Shown: piece by piece, positions 22,691 through 34,318 of the stretch
Position numbering within the stretch: position 1 is the stretch's first letter
Layout of the letters: every line of letters starts with the position of its first letter
Origin: Sipunculus nudus
Taxonomy: Eukaryota; Annelida; Sipuncula; Golfingiida; Sipunculidae
Length of the DNA: 64,000 bases
Assembly (NCBI GenBank): GCA_026874595.1
Contig: CM049320.1
Span: forward strand, 40,070,714 to 40,134,713
Reading direction: 5' to 3'
Notes under the pieces: model-generated
Database searches by the model: none
Told to the model about the DNA's origin: nothing
The model's input: the letters and a program-made list of their open reading frames with translations, nothing else
Program-made: the position numbers and the translations under genes

Positions 22691-23305
22691 ACTCCTCGTG
22701 GCTTCCAGGAACGTTATCACTTAAAATTATTTTCTTTCCAACAACAACAACCATGTGCGAGAAAAAGTCCGTTTTAATCTCTGGCCGAATGAATAAAAGC
22801 ATGGCTCACACGGGTAACTGAACGACAGCCAACGCGATACAAGGAATTACTCTTAACCATGGAAGTGATTTTCAGTTTGGTTTGTGAGTTCACATGTATT
22901 CTTTGGTGTTCATAATGTGAAGTTTTTCGGCTGTATATGCGGTGTCAATCTAACAAGATAGTTGATTGCTGAAATTTATTGTCCCCCCCCCCCCCCCCCC
23001 CATGACTTGTATCTCGACTTAGGTTAGGCTTACCAGTCCAATTTAAATGCCTGCTGGCATTGTATTCACGGCTACTTCCTCAATTTCTCTGAATTAGGTA
23101 CCATTTAAGTTATTTTGCGTGTATAAAGTTCTCAACTTATCCCTTTGTCAAGTCGTCGGCGCTCAGTTCTGGACTTCATGTTCTATAAAGAAAACACGCA
23201 TGTTATCAGCTTTAAAGCTACAAGGGTAATTGAATAACAGTCGATGTTTGTGTAATTGTGGATGTTGAAATAGCGTGATCAGTCATGGCAAATTCGAAAT
23301 TACAT
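22691..23305. other. No gene recognised; one poly-C tract
   Basis: AT-rich sequence apart from a run of about 18 C at 22983-23000. No splice-bounded open frame stands out. Confidence 0.45.
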
Positions 23306-23307
23306 CT

Positions 23308-23546
23308 GAAACTAGAAATATGCATTCTCAGGAATGCAGGCCACCGCACATTTGTGAATATTCTTGGAAGCCCTACCTGGGTCCGGAGTATGTGCAGGAC
23401 CCACACCAAAATCAAGTTGTTTCTTCATTGGCCTATTCCAGAGGTGTCTTGAACATTTTAAGGGATTTCGTTCGTGACTGTGTGAGTTATGTTGTGAACA
23501 AACATACACATGAACACACACACCTTTTTGCGGAGACAATAAACAT
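23308..23546 (+). mobile_element. Dispersed repeat family A, copy 4
   Basis: Shared blocks are 'atgcattctcaggaa', 'gtgaatattcttgga', 'ggacccacaccaaaatcaagtt', 'cattggcctattcc', 'gtgagttatgttgtgaacaaacatacaca' and an eroded end 'ttttgcggagacaataaac'. Open frames on both strands across it are chance. Confidence 0.7.
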
Positions 23547-24120
23547 AAAAATAAGCCTTTATGGCCTTAGTGTCAACATGAGGTTGAATAGCCAGTCCAG
23601 AAAGTGACAGAGTAGAGTGAGAAGTACGTTACCATGATAACGCCCGTCTACAACACATCGAATTACACTTAGAAGAGTATACGCACGACACTGCTCTACA
23701 GAAATTGTGGGTTCAGAAACCATTCCCCCACTATGCCCCGGCGATCCTAATGCACCTGTAGCGTAGATATGCATGTAGAGTGAAGAGCGTAGATATAGAC
23801 CATAAAAATGAATTTTATTTCAAGTGTTTCAAGGCATATTACGTACACATGAATATTGTTTATAATACCTCTAAAAAGTAAGGTGGCATTTGTTTGTTAC
23901 TGATCTGAAATAACAAACAAAACGATATAGATCTTGGGATAAGCATTCGGGAAACATAAGAAGCGGGGAACACAGGGCTAATTTGGAGCATGTCTATTTA
24001 TCCAGACAAGGATCAAATTAATTTTATGTAATATTGCAAACAAACAAACAAACCGACACACGTGAAAATATAACTTCCATGGCAAAGGAAATTAATATAA
24101 CTAATAATATATAAATAATT
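23547..24120. other. No gene or repeat recognised
   Basis: Spacer between two family A repeats. It includes a short (CAAA)n tract near 24040. Confidence 0.5.
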
Positions 24121-24123
24121 AAA

Positions 24124-24412
24124 CTAATTGTACTAGAAATCTGCATTCTTAGGAAAGCAAGCTTGCGTCGTGTTTGCATTCACTTATTCGGCCCATATTC
24201 ACAGGTTCTATGTTTGTAAATATTCATGGATGACGTGCGTGAATCCAGGTCATGTTTCGAATCAACACCAACATCTTATCAGTTCTTCCTTGACCCATTC
24301 CCGAAAAGACCTGAAATTTTATGGGAATCCGTTCCTGATTGCGTTAGTAATGTTTCGAACAATCGCACACGAACGGGAATGAACGCGTATCCTCCTTGTG
24401 TACAACAATGTA
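24124..24412 (+). mobile_element. Dispersed repeat family A, copy 5
   Basis: Runs from 'actagaaatctgcattctta' through 'gtgtttgcattcacttattcggcccatattcacagg', 'tgacccattcccgaaaagacc' and 'aatccgttcctgattgcgtt', to 'gaacgggaatgaacgcgtatcctcc'. It is the most complete left end in the window and is non-coding. Confidence 0.75.
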
Positions 24413-24520
24413 TACGATTTGTATGTCAGCTATACTCGGTTAAAACTCGTAAAGGTTGTGGTTTAAACAAACGGGAAGCGGGGTCAAGAAACTTCCCTTG
24501 AGCTGACAGGTGTTTCCTGA

Positions 24521-24566
24521 GGTAACATGATAACAATGATAACAATGATAACAATGATAACAATCA
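24521..24566. repeat. 9-bp minisatellite (ATAACAATG)
   Basis: Four to five head-to-tail copies of a 9-bp unit. Confidence 0.9.
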
Positions 24567-26090
24567 TGTCAAATTCCTAACTTTACCTTCCTGCTGAAGT
24601 ATGTACAAGGTATATGTTTCTTAGATCAATACAGCTTGCACATATTTAACTGTGACAGATCTTATATCACATACCCTCGTGTAAAACGTCACGTGGGTAT
24701 GCGCTATATGTCCTTGTGGATTAGGAAATTACGCCTTTCAAGGGCGTCATGCATATAGTTTAGGCTGATGATGAATCGTCCATATTTGATTCCTTGGTCT
24801 ATTTTATGTTAAATATTAATATACGTGAATCCAACAGGATAAATAATGTTCTAGCATGCAGCTTGGTATTTCTTAAATTGTTCCTTAATATAAACCAAAA
24901 GCCATTAGATATATTTAAAAAAGCTTGCTAGCAGGATCCATCAAATGTAAAAAAGATTACGTTAAATTTCTACACAGGGCTAGGTCCTTCAGCATGTTTT
25001 GGGAATTTCTGACCACAAACAAACATTCCATCGGTCACATGATTGACAGCCGTGTCATGTAAGGACAGGGTATGCATATGTAAGCATAGAGATGGGACTT
25101 CAACCCTTTGGTTTCTACATTTACATGAATTCTTGTGTGTTAATTCTTTCCTCCCTCGTGGCTTCATGTTTTACCTTATATGTTTTCTGCTATATTAATT
25201 CAATGAGATAGATATTTATTTTGTGTTAATTTTTCCCTCATAGCTTGATGTTAAGATTACCTGCTGTGTACAGCGATATTAAATCCAACAAGATGGATAG
25301 ATACTGCAGTGCAGTTTTCAGTAAGACTGGTGGCACGAGTCAGAATAGGCCCTATTAGTCCGGCAAACATACCTATGGAGTTGTGTATTCACGGTACCCA
25401 CGATCATGAGACCCATCGTGTTTGTACATAATAAAAAAATGTCATAAAAATGCAAATAAATAGCTGCCCTTTAATACTTGAAATGTCTGTCTGTTAACAT
25501 TCTTTGCTTAGTTGCGGAGATACCATTTTAAGGTTATATTTACAAACTATGAGGTAATATAGCTCAGTGATTTGCATAGATACCAAAAAGGTGTTGAGAG
25601 AATACACGTGTCCTGAATGAAGGAAGCATCTATTCTGTATAAACAGGGCGTGTTCTATATCCTTATTTCCCAAGGCGACAGTTTTTTTATGTTTGTTTCT
25701 AGAAGCCATGTCCAATGTTCCTCTTTGTCACTGAGCGTCACTATGTAGTTAAATATGGATTTTACATCATATAAATTCAGCTTTAGTCAATAAAAAAAAA
25801 AAAAAAAAACGAAAGGTCTATGACCTTCTTGTGACACTGTTTGTTGAATAAGAACGGAATTTACTATAAAAATGATGAGTTATTTATTATGCTCTCGTAT
25901 GGTTTCTGTTATTAACTTATTAACGGGGCTAGTTGCTATTACCCATCGTTGAGACATAAGATCGAATCTCTGATTCTTTCGCCGTTTTTTTTTTATCTCA
26001 GCCGACTGGAAGTCAACTGAGGTATAGGAATGGCAGTTTGTCCGTCGACCTTCCGGCAGTCCAGCTGTCCGTTAGCAGGCAGGGCACAAA
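24567..26090. other. No gene recognised; poly-A tract near 25791-25809
   Basis: No exon-like segment was found. A short tRNA-B-box-like word sits at about 25960-25975 (AGATCGAATCTC) but has no A-box partner. The minus-strand frame at 25494-25715 is unsupported. Confidence 0.4.
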
Positions 26091-26104
26091 TTGTAAACAC
26101 TGAC

Positions 26105-26960
26105 CCTAGAAACCTGTAACTTATTATCAAGGAAGTGAATAAAAAATCTCCTTGGAAACCTTAAATAAGGCCACTGTGACCCATGTCCTCCGAGCTATTG
26201 GGCTTTTTAGTGACCCCCCCCCGCCTTCAGAATATTAAAAATTTGATACAAAACATCCAGTATGATGGCAGTATCTTGATAAATAATGCATGGTTTGCCC
26301 TGAATCTAGCCTTGAATATTGACCTTGACTAAAATTGCAGTTCCCGAAAACTGGTGCCGCTACCTGTATTTTCTCTAATTTTTACGATTTTTTTCTGTTT
26401 TTGAGAACGTCTAATGACAGCAATTATGTCAGTTTCTCAGATGTGGTTTCATCTAGTGTCCCGAAACCTGTTGTGTTTATGGATTATGACTGGTTTCTTC
26501 AGTTCCTGAAGACTGTTGGTGCCACCTATATTTTTTCTATTTTAAATGCATTTTATGTGTCCTGAAACCCTTTGTGTTTATTAGGGCCTGTTTGTCTGTC
26601 TTTCTGTATGTCGGTCAAATTTGTTTCCTGATGATAACTCCAGTTTGGATTGACATATCTATTTCAATCTTGACTTATATATGGTCCATCTATCAAGCAA
26701 GAACTCTATTGATTTTTTGGGTCATGAGGTCAAAGGTCAAGGTCACAGGACCAACTTCTTTATAAGTTTACCCAAATCTCCCATCTTCCAGATATTGCTT
26801 ACCTGCCAATATAGTGGAAGAAACTTCCATGTGGACTTAAGGGTCACAAGTTCAAAGGTCAAGGTCACAGGGGCCATCTTCCCACATATTTTTTTCCAGA
26901 TGATAAATCCAGTTTAGGTAGACAGATTGGCTTGATCTCAGGACCCACATTTTAAAAAAG
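26105..26960 (+). mobile_element. Degenerate element with AGGTCAAAGGTCAAGGTCA units
   Basis: At least two well-preserved units carry GTCAAAGGTCAAGGTCACAG or close variants (26724-26746 and about 26850-26870), spaced about 132 bp, with 'cagat.ttgctt' and 'ccagat.at' in between. Further upstream are 'ttcctgaagactgttggtgccacctatattttttct' and a near repeat at 26341-26375. The AGGTCA words form DR1- and DR0-like nuclear-receptor half-site arrays as a by-product of the repeat. Non-coding. Confidence 0.55.
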
Positions 26961-26984
26961 CTCATAATCATATCCTCATAGACA

Positions 26985-27125
26985 AATTCAGCTGAGCGTC
27001 AAGACCTATGGGTCCCTAGTTCTTTGAGGCTCTGGCAAGGTTTGAACCAGGAGCCTTTTCCTCAGAAGTCCAACGCTTCATATATGGAAAATACTCCATG
27101 CATGATCCTGCCATTCACCCCTTGA
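26985..27125 (-). mobile_element. Possible tRNA-like SINE remnant (minus)
   Basis: On the minus strand a B-box-like CCTGGTTCAAACC sits at about 27038-27050, downstream of GTTGGACTTCTGAGGAAAAGG, which resembles an anticodon arm. The 3' flank 'gggacccataggtcttgacgctcagctgaatt' matches the left end of the composite at 29.87 kb. A matching A-box is not clear, so it is either a SINE remnant or chance. Confidence 0.3.
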
Positions 27126-27630
27126 GATCATATAAACTCTGCTCATAAAAAGTAGTGCTTGTCACTGAGATAAGGGTATTAACCCTAACCCCTGAAAGAT
27201 GGCAATTAATCACAGTTTGTTACAAAGGTGGGGCCCCCCAGAACATGCTTAAGATGCTGAATAGGTTCCAGGGATCTGGAAGTGCTCCCCCATCTTAACT
27301 ACGTCCTGTGCCAATAGGCAGCATAAATCATTTTATCTACGGAAACCTAAAATATTCATATGAAATGTTTCATTACAGCAAAAACTTATAGAACTTTGTT
27401 GAATCGCTTGCATGTACAGAATTGTTATGCAAATACTATGTTTTCTGTCTCTCCTCTATATAAGTATATTATATTGGTAAAAAACAAATAAAATAAGTTT
27501 TATTTCTGAAAATCAGGTCGGAGTTCAGCCTTCAATCTTTTAACTTGTTTTTTTTTCTAAGTCGGACGGAAAATCGTTATTATCTGTAAATATAAGCTTT
27601 ATACACTGCAGTCTTCGAGATTTCCTTTCT

Positions 27631-27854
27631 TTTTAACCACTGCTATGTGTAGCAAGATTTTCGCGGTCTCAACACCAGGGCTTGTATAGGGACTAGAATC
27701 AGATCAACGAGAGCAGGTTGTCATGGCTTTCAAACTTGGAGTTTGATGCACATTGCGATACCATGCTCTCGTTGGTCTTATTGCTATTATTTGCTCTGTG
27801 CGGGCCCTGGTGGTGAAAACCGGAGTTTCTTGCTATAGAAAGCAGCGGTTAAAA
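27631..27854. mobile_element. Foldback element, copy 2
   Basis: The whole 224 bp folds on itself. TTTTAACCACTGCT at the left faces AGCAGCGGTTAAAA at the right. Inside are TAGCAAGATTTTCGC against GGAGTTTCTTGCTA, CACCAGGGC against GCCCTGGTG, and CAACGAGAGCA against TGCTCTCGTTG. Arms of about 90 bp are separated by a loop of about 40 nt. It is related to copy 1 at 6045-6295, and the similarity continues past the right arm ('tataaccgctgca'). Non-coding. Confidence 0.75.
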
Positions 27855-28000
27855 TGAAGGAGATTAAGAACGGCTGCAGTGTATAACCGCTGCATGTGTG
27901 AGGAGTGTAGGGTGCTCCTTGCCCGAACTGAATCAAATGCGGCCCCCAAAAAGCGGCTGGTTTTATCTACCTGTAAGTCTGTGGGTGTGACGATGGAACA

Positions 28001-28023
28001 AAAAAAAAAAAAAAAAAAAAAAA
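28001..28023. repeat. Poly-A tract
   Basis: Run of about 23 A. It could be the tail of a retroposed copy on the plus strand, but no upstream body was identified. Confidence 0.85.
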
Positions 28024-28361
28024 CAACCGACTTTTTGTCATGATAGTCTTTAAAATATCATACATAACGACAATGGTAATGCAAGATAAAATCATAAATG
28101 AACAAAATGGCCGGAACACCTGATGATGTGCGTGGTATATCGATAGGTATGAGTCATAGGTATGTGCCGACCGGCGAGACTTAAACGTTATTTGTAGATT
28201 TTTTTTTTCAGACCGATAAAAAATAATCGGGACATGTCCTGAGAGGATTACTGAGGGGACCTGAAATTAGGTCACTGTGACCTATTTGTTCCGTGTTACG
28301 AGGCAAGGACCCAATTTTCTGTACCTCATCAGCTCAGCAATGTTACCATGAGACCAATAAA

Positions 28362-28364
<3 letters not shown>

Positions 28365-28412
<48 letters not shown>
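28365..28412. repeat. (TA)n microsatellite
   Basis: TA tract of about 48 bp, followed by (GT)n and a poly-G run. Confidence 0.95.
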
Positions 28413-28415
<3 letters not shown>

Positions 28416-28419
28416 GTGT

Positions 28420-29030
28420 GTGTGGGGGGGGGGATGCGTGTGAAAGAAAATATATGTGAAAGATGTTTAGTTGAATACTTTGCTAGTAGTACAATAAAGT
28501 TAGCATTAATACACCATTCCCATGTATATCTGGAAATGTCTCTTGCACGATATACGGAATATTATTTTTATAAAATATAAATATTTAAAAATTTCATCTT
28601 CTTGCGAATAGTCTTAAGTGTTACGTCGGACGCTGGTCAGTCCCAAGGCGTCCGTCATGCAGAGGGAAATGGAATTGCCCTCTGTTTGACAGCCAGGCCG
28701 TTTGCTCGGTTGAACAGACCTTTCTTCAGAGAACCTCCTGGTTTGCTATATCCAGAATTGTGAACGGGCGTGGATACAGGAAATTTATATTGGGATTGTA
28801 AGCTTCAACCTGAGTTGCGATACAAGCCATACGGAGGAAAATTGTTGCCGTTGTCTTCCATCACTTACAAACATCAATTTAACAAACATCAAAGACATTT
28901 ACCAATATGCTGGGTTAAACGGAATTTTTTTTTCGCTCATTGTAGGTGTTGTTACAAAGTATACCAAAAAAGTCAACGATTGGTTTCGTCTATGTCAATT
29001 TATTTGTAGGTCATTAGGCGTTGCCAAAAT
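28420..29030. other. No gene or repeat recognised
   Basis: AT-rich apart from a GC-richer patch at 28620-28720 that holds a short inverted pair (GGACGC near CAAGGCGTCC). A 79-codon plus-strand frame at 28770-29009 is unsupported. Confidence 0.4.
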
Positions 29031-29033
29031 GAC

Positions 29034-29125
29034 GAAATATTTGCATCCTCATAGAGTCTTAAAGTGCGTTCCTTGTTGAAGGATGTAAAGGCACTCTTAA
29101 GTAGACAAATGAGCGTTAAAGAATG
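29034..29125 (+). repeat. Dispersed repeat B, copy 2 (plus)
   Basis: 'aatatttgcatcctcatagagtctta', 'gttgaaggatgtaaaggcactctt' and 'tagacaaatgagcg' align with the reverse complement of 22575-22690. A poly-C run (29142-29158) follows. Confidence 0.6.
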
Positions 29126-29179
29126 CAGGCGGTGACCTCGACCCCCCCCCCCCCCCCCCAAGAAGTTTAAAGGTCACTA

Positions 29180-29865
29180 GCTGCAAAACGCCTTTTTGTA
29201 AAAGTCTTGTGCACCTGACTTGCCGCCAGATCTCATTATTGTATTGTCTGGATTATTTTGGCTTGTACCCCATAAGTTTTAAACACGTGGATATAAACAA
29301 AACAAACGGCCTACATGTGTGCTGTGGGACTGGCGTTTTCTGACCTGTTTTATATATGGTTCAAAAATTTATCTTAAGTTAAAATCATTAGGTATCGGAG
29401 TAGGACACTTTAAGGTTGCATACTCTATTTAGGAAAAGCGCGCATGTATTAAGTGCATGTATACTACAAATGGTTTGATATTCGCGTGGTTAATTATTTG
29501 CGATTTTAACATTGCAGTTTTTCGCAAAATCCTATTTTCGCGTTCTCAGTATACATGCAGTTACCTGCACATTACTGTGTATGATTTTTTTTTTATTTTG
29601 GGCCAAACATTTAACAGTGTAACGAGGACCCTAGGAAACATAGAAAGAGTTGAAATTCTTATTTTTATGGACAGATAAAGTTAAATATCTCATTTTATTT
29701 CTGTTATCAATATTTGACTTGCGGATAACATAAAACGGATGTTGTTATGAAGCCAATAATTTATAATACCCGGTAAATTTCCTTTCGTGAATATAGTTCA
29801 TTCGAAACCCTCGTAAATTAGTGTGAGAGGTTGTATACAACATAGGTCAGAAAGTATAACAAGTG
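29180..29865. other. No gene or repeat recognised
   Basis: AT-rich sequence leading up to the left end of the large composite repeat. Confidence 0.45.
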
Positions 29866-30181
29866 ACCCATGGGTCATGACGCTCAGCTGACTGGGAAGA
29901 GATTCGCAAAAGGAAATTTTATCATCAGAATGGTAGTATATACCCATTCAACTGAAGCATCAAACAGATTAACCAACAGGCCAAGATTTAGTCTGTATTT
30001 ATATATCTCAAAAATAGAGAAAAATGTGTAAACTTTTAAAACTAGAATACGGGTAACCGACAAGTGACTACATGTATCTGCCAAAATCGGATAGTGAGGC
30101 ATGGATTGAGTGGCAAGGGGAAATAGAGTGAGGTATGTTGCATATTAGCATGGATGTCTGCAGCCTAAATGTGTATGTAGG

Positions 30182-32460
30182 TTGTGCCACCTACCACAAA
30201 TCCAGAAAGCTGTCCAAGTTGTATACACCTGCAAAATTTTAGGCAGAAAAGTCAAACCACTACATGTATATGAGCGATTTTTGCCCATGGCAGACAAACA
30301 GACAAACACTGTGCAAAAATCTTTGCAGGTAACCCCTCCAGTTTTGTGTATGATAAAGACCTATGTGAGATCTAAACACATGCACAATTTTGGCCCAATC
30401 GGTCAAATGGTTCCTGAGATATGAGCTTGGATGTGTGCAGCGTTAACTAGAATGTAGGTGGCATCTGTCATAAAATCAAGAAAGCTGTCCACGATGTATA
30501 AACCTGCAAAATTTTAGGCAGTTATGTCGAACCACTACAGAGAAATGAGTGATTTTAGGCCACGGCAGACTAACAGACAGACGCTGTGCAAACATTGTTA
30601 CAGGTGGCGCCACCATTTTTTGTGTATGTTACAGAGCTATCAAAGGGCTACATTTGTATAAATTTTATTTCCTGATCGGTCAAACGGTTCCCGAGATATA
30701 AGCTTGGATGTCATCAGCGTGAACGTGAACGTAGGTGGCGCCACCTGTCATAAAATCAAGAAAGCTATCCTGGATGTATACGCATGACGAATTTCAGGTG
30801 AATTAGTCAATTCACTGCAGAGATATGAGTGATTTTAACCCAAGGCAGATGAACAGATGGACACTGTGCAAACATGGTTACAGGTGGCGCCACCATTTTT
30901 TGTGTATGTTATAAAGCAATCCAAGGGCTACATTTGTATCAATTTTATTTCCTGATCGGTCAAACGGTTCCCGAGATATGAGGGTTTATGAGTGGAAATA
31001 GACCCACAAATGGACACTGGACAGAGAGGAAAGGTCAGAGGTCAACGCAAATTGGTTAGGCACCAGTTCACATGTGACCCGATAATAGGTGCAAGTTTGG
31101 GGAAAATCGGTCCATAAGTCTCCGAGGAGCTCTCTGGAAACGAACACCGGCAGAGGAACCCGGTCAAAAACATAATATACGCAAAACTTCGTTTTGGCAG
31201 ATGCAAAAATACAGGTGGCTCCACCAGTCTGCAGAAACTAATAAAAACACTTAATGGTCAATATCCATGCAAAAAATCATGGTGATCTCTGCATTAGTTG
31301 TTCAGATACTTAAGTTTTTGTATCAAATTGTCCATTATTCTGAGGGATACTTCGGAGTCCTATAGCTTGAAGGATATGGGTAACAGAGACCTAATTTCAA
31401 GTTTCCATAGGCACCTTTTATGGGCCTCCTTGCATGACAAGAATGAAGATTCTAGGTCCAGTTGTTGCGATTTGTACCCTGTTGACAGATAACCACATCT
31501 TTAAAGGTCTCAAAAAAAAGAAAAAAATTCGTAAAAATTTGAAAAAAAACTAGAATACGGGTAGTCGACAAGCGGCTATGTGTATCCGCCAAAATCAGAG
31601 AAGGACGGGTGAAGTAAGGCATGGATTGAGTGGCAAGGGGATATAGAGTAACATGTGTTAAATATTAGAATGGATCTCTGCCACATAAACATGATTGTAG
31701 GTGGCGCCACCTGTTATTTGAATGAGAAACTATACAAGATATATACACAAGCATTCTTGTGTATGTTATAAAGCTATCCAAGGGCTACATTTGTGTAAAA
31801 AAATTGTCCTGATTGGTTGAATGAGTCCGGAGATATAAGCATGGATGTCTACAGCGTGAACCTGAATGTAGGTGGCGCCACCTGTCATAAAATCAAGAAA
31901 GCTATGCGGGATGTACAAGCATGCTGAATTTCAGGTAATTTGGTCAAACCACTGCAGAGATATGAGTGATTTCAACCAAAGGTAGACAAACAGATGGACA
32001 CTGTGCAAAAATGGCTGCAGGTGGCGCCACCTTTTGTTGTGTATGTTATAAAGCTATCCCAGGGCTACATTTGTGTAAAATTTTTTTCCGGATCGGTCAA
32101 ACGGTTCCCGAGATATATGGGTTTATGTGTGGAGCATTAACGTGAATGTAGGTGGCGCCACCTGTCATAAAATCGAGAAAGCTATCTAGGATGTATAAGC
32201 ATGCCGAATTTTAGGTGAATTAGTCAAACCAATGCAGAGATATGAGTGATTTTAACCCCAGGCAGATGAACAGATGGACACTGTGCAAACATGGTTGCAG
32301 GTGGCTCCACCTTTTGTTGTGTATGTTATAAAGCTATCCCAGGGCTACATTTGTGTAAAAAATTTTTCCGGATCGGTCAAACGGTTCCAGAGATATAAGG
32401 GTTTATGTGTGGAAACAGACGCACAAACGGACGCTGGGCAGAGACGAAAGGTCAGAGGTC
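30182..32460 (+). repeat. ~281-bp tandem units with paired GGTGGCGCCACC palindromes
   Basis: The palindrome GGTGGCGCCACC, or a one-base variant, occurs at about 30604, 30733, 30885, 31700, 31871, 32022, 32152 and 32302. Spacings of about 130 and 150 bp alternate and sum to ~281 bp. Each unit also has 'gtcataaaatcaagaaagctat', 'gcagagatatgagtgattt', 'gatggacactgtgcaaa', 'gtgtatgttataaagctatcc' and 'cggtcaaacggttcccgagatat'. The unit phase is disturbed around 31000-31650, where a copy of the second family is inserted or recombined. Confidence 0.75.
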
Positions 32461-32562
32461 AAGGTCACTTGGTTAGGCACCAGTTCACATGTGACCCGAT
32501 AATTTGTGTAAGTTTCGGAAAAATCTGTCCAGTAGTCTCAGAGGAGTTCTCCGGAAACGAAC

Positions 32563-32588
32563 GCGGCGGCGGCGGCGGCGGAGGCGGA
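32563..32588. repeat. (GGC)n trinucleotide tract
   Basis: About eight GGC/GGA repeats at the boundary between the two tandem families. They produce a polyglycine or polyproline chance frame. Confidence 0.9.
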
Positions 32589-32639
32589 ACCCGGTCAAAA
32601 ACATAGTATCCGCAAAACTTCGTTTTGGCGGATACAAAT

Positions 32640-34262
32640 AGAGGTGGCACATCCAGTCTGCAGAAACTGATGGAACAGCTCATGATCAATATGTATGCCG
32701 AAAATCATGACCATCAGTGTTGTAGTTATTGAAATACTGCAGTTTTTGTATCAAATTTTCCATTATTCAAGGGGGGGGGGGGGTATTTTGGACCCATACA
32801 GCTTAAAGATATTGGGTAACAGAGACCTAATTTCAAGTTTCCATGGAGACTTTTCATGGGTCTCCCTGTGTGTCAAGAATGGAGATTCTTGGTCCAGTTT
32901 TTATGATTTGTGCCCTGTTAACAGATGTTCATATCTTTAAAGGTCTCAAAAATACCGGAAAATTTCCTAAAAAAAAAACGAACAAATACAGGTGGTGCCA
33001 CCAGTCTGCAGAAACTTATGAAACACTCCATGATCAATATCCATGCAAACAATTATGGTTATCTCTGCATTAGTTGTTCAGATACTTTAGCTTTTGTATC
33101 ATAGTCAAATATTCCATTATTCTGAGCTGTACTTTGGAGTGCCATAGCTCAAAGGATATGGGTAACAGAGACCAAATTTCAGGTTTCCATGGAGACTTAT
33201 CATGGGTCTCCCTGTGTGTCAAGAACGAAGATTCTAGGTCCAGTCGTTACGATTTGTACCCTGTTGACAGATAACTACATCCTTAAAGGTCTCAAAAATG
33301 GAGAAAACAATTCGTGAACATTGAAAAATACAGGTGGCGCCACCAGTCTGCACAAACTGATGAAACATCTCATGATCAATATGTATGTCGTTAATCATGA
33401 CCATCAGTGATGTAGTCAATGAGATATTGAAGTTTTTGTATGAAACTTTTGACTATTCTGGGGGGTAATTTTGGGCCCCATAGCTCGAAGGATATGGGTA
33501 ACAGAGACCTAATTTCTGGTTTCCATGGAGACTTTTCATAGGTCTCTCAGTGTGTCGAAAATGAAGATTCTAGGTGCAGTCGTTACGATTTGTGCCACGC
33601 TAACAGATGACAGCATCCTCAAAGGTCTCAAAAATAGAGGAAAAAATCGTAAAAAATCAAACAGTACAGGTGGCGCCACCAGTCTGCAGGAACTGATAGA
33701 ACATCTCATGATCAATATGTATGCCAAAAATGAAGACCATCAGTGATGTAGTTATTGAGATATTGAAGTTTTTGTATGAAATTTTTTACTATTCTGGGGG
33801 GTACTTTGGGGCCCCATAGCTCGAAGGATATGGGTAACAGAGACCTAATTTCTGGTTTCCAAGGAGATTTTTCATGGACCTCTCAGTGTGTCAAAAATTA
33901 AGATTCTAAGTCCAGTCTTTATGATTTGTGCCTTGTTAACAGATGTTCACATTTTTAAAGGTCTCAAAAATAGAGAAAAAAATTCGTAAAAAATCGAAAA
34001 ATACAGGTGGCGCCACCAGTCTGCAGGAAGTGATGTAACATCTCATGATCAATATGTATGCCAAAAATCATGACCATCAGTCAAGTAGTTAATGAGATAT
34101 TGAAGTTTTTGTATGAAATTTTTGACTTTTCTGGGGGGTACTTTGGGGCCACATAGCTCGAAGGATATGGGTAACAGAGACCTAATTTCTGGTTTCCAAG
34201 GAGATTTTTTATGGACCTCTCAGAATCCCAAGTTACAAGGTTCTAGGTCCAGCGGTTACGAT
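32640..34262 (+). repeat. ~339-bp tandem units with one GGTGGCGCCACC each
   Basis: Unit starts at about 32642, 32990, 33331, 33667 and 34006 (spacings 348, 341, 336 and 339 bp). Each starts with 'aggtggcgccaccagtctgcag', then 'catgatcaatatgtatgcc', 'gagatattgaagtttttgtatgaaa', 'ggggtactttggggccccatagctcgaaggatatgggtaacagagacctaattt', 'tccagtcgttacgatttgtgcc' and 'aaaggtctcaaaaata' (all given in part). The first two units are the most diverged, and the last three are close to each other. Confidence 0.8.
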
Positions 34263-34275
34263 TTGTGCCTGGTTA

Positions 34276-34318
34276 ACGGACGGACAGACGGACAGACGGA
34301 CAGACGGACAGACGGACG
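34276..34318. repeat. (GGACAGAC)n tail
   Basis: Four to five copies of an 8-bp GGACAGAC unit immediately inside the right end of the composite element. Similar GACGACGG runs close the elements at 340-1395 and 12918-13515. Confidence 0.9.
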
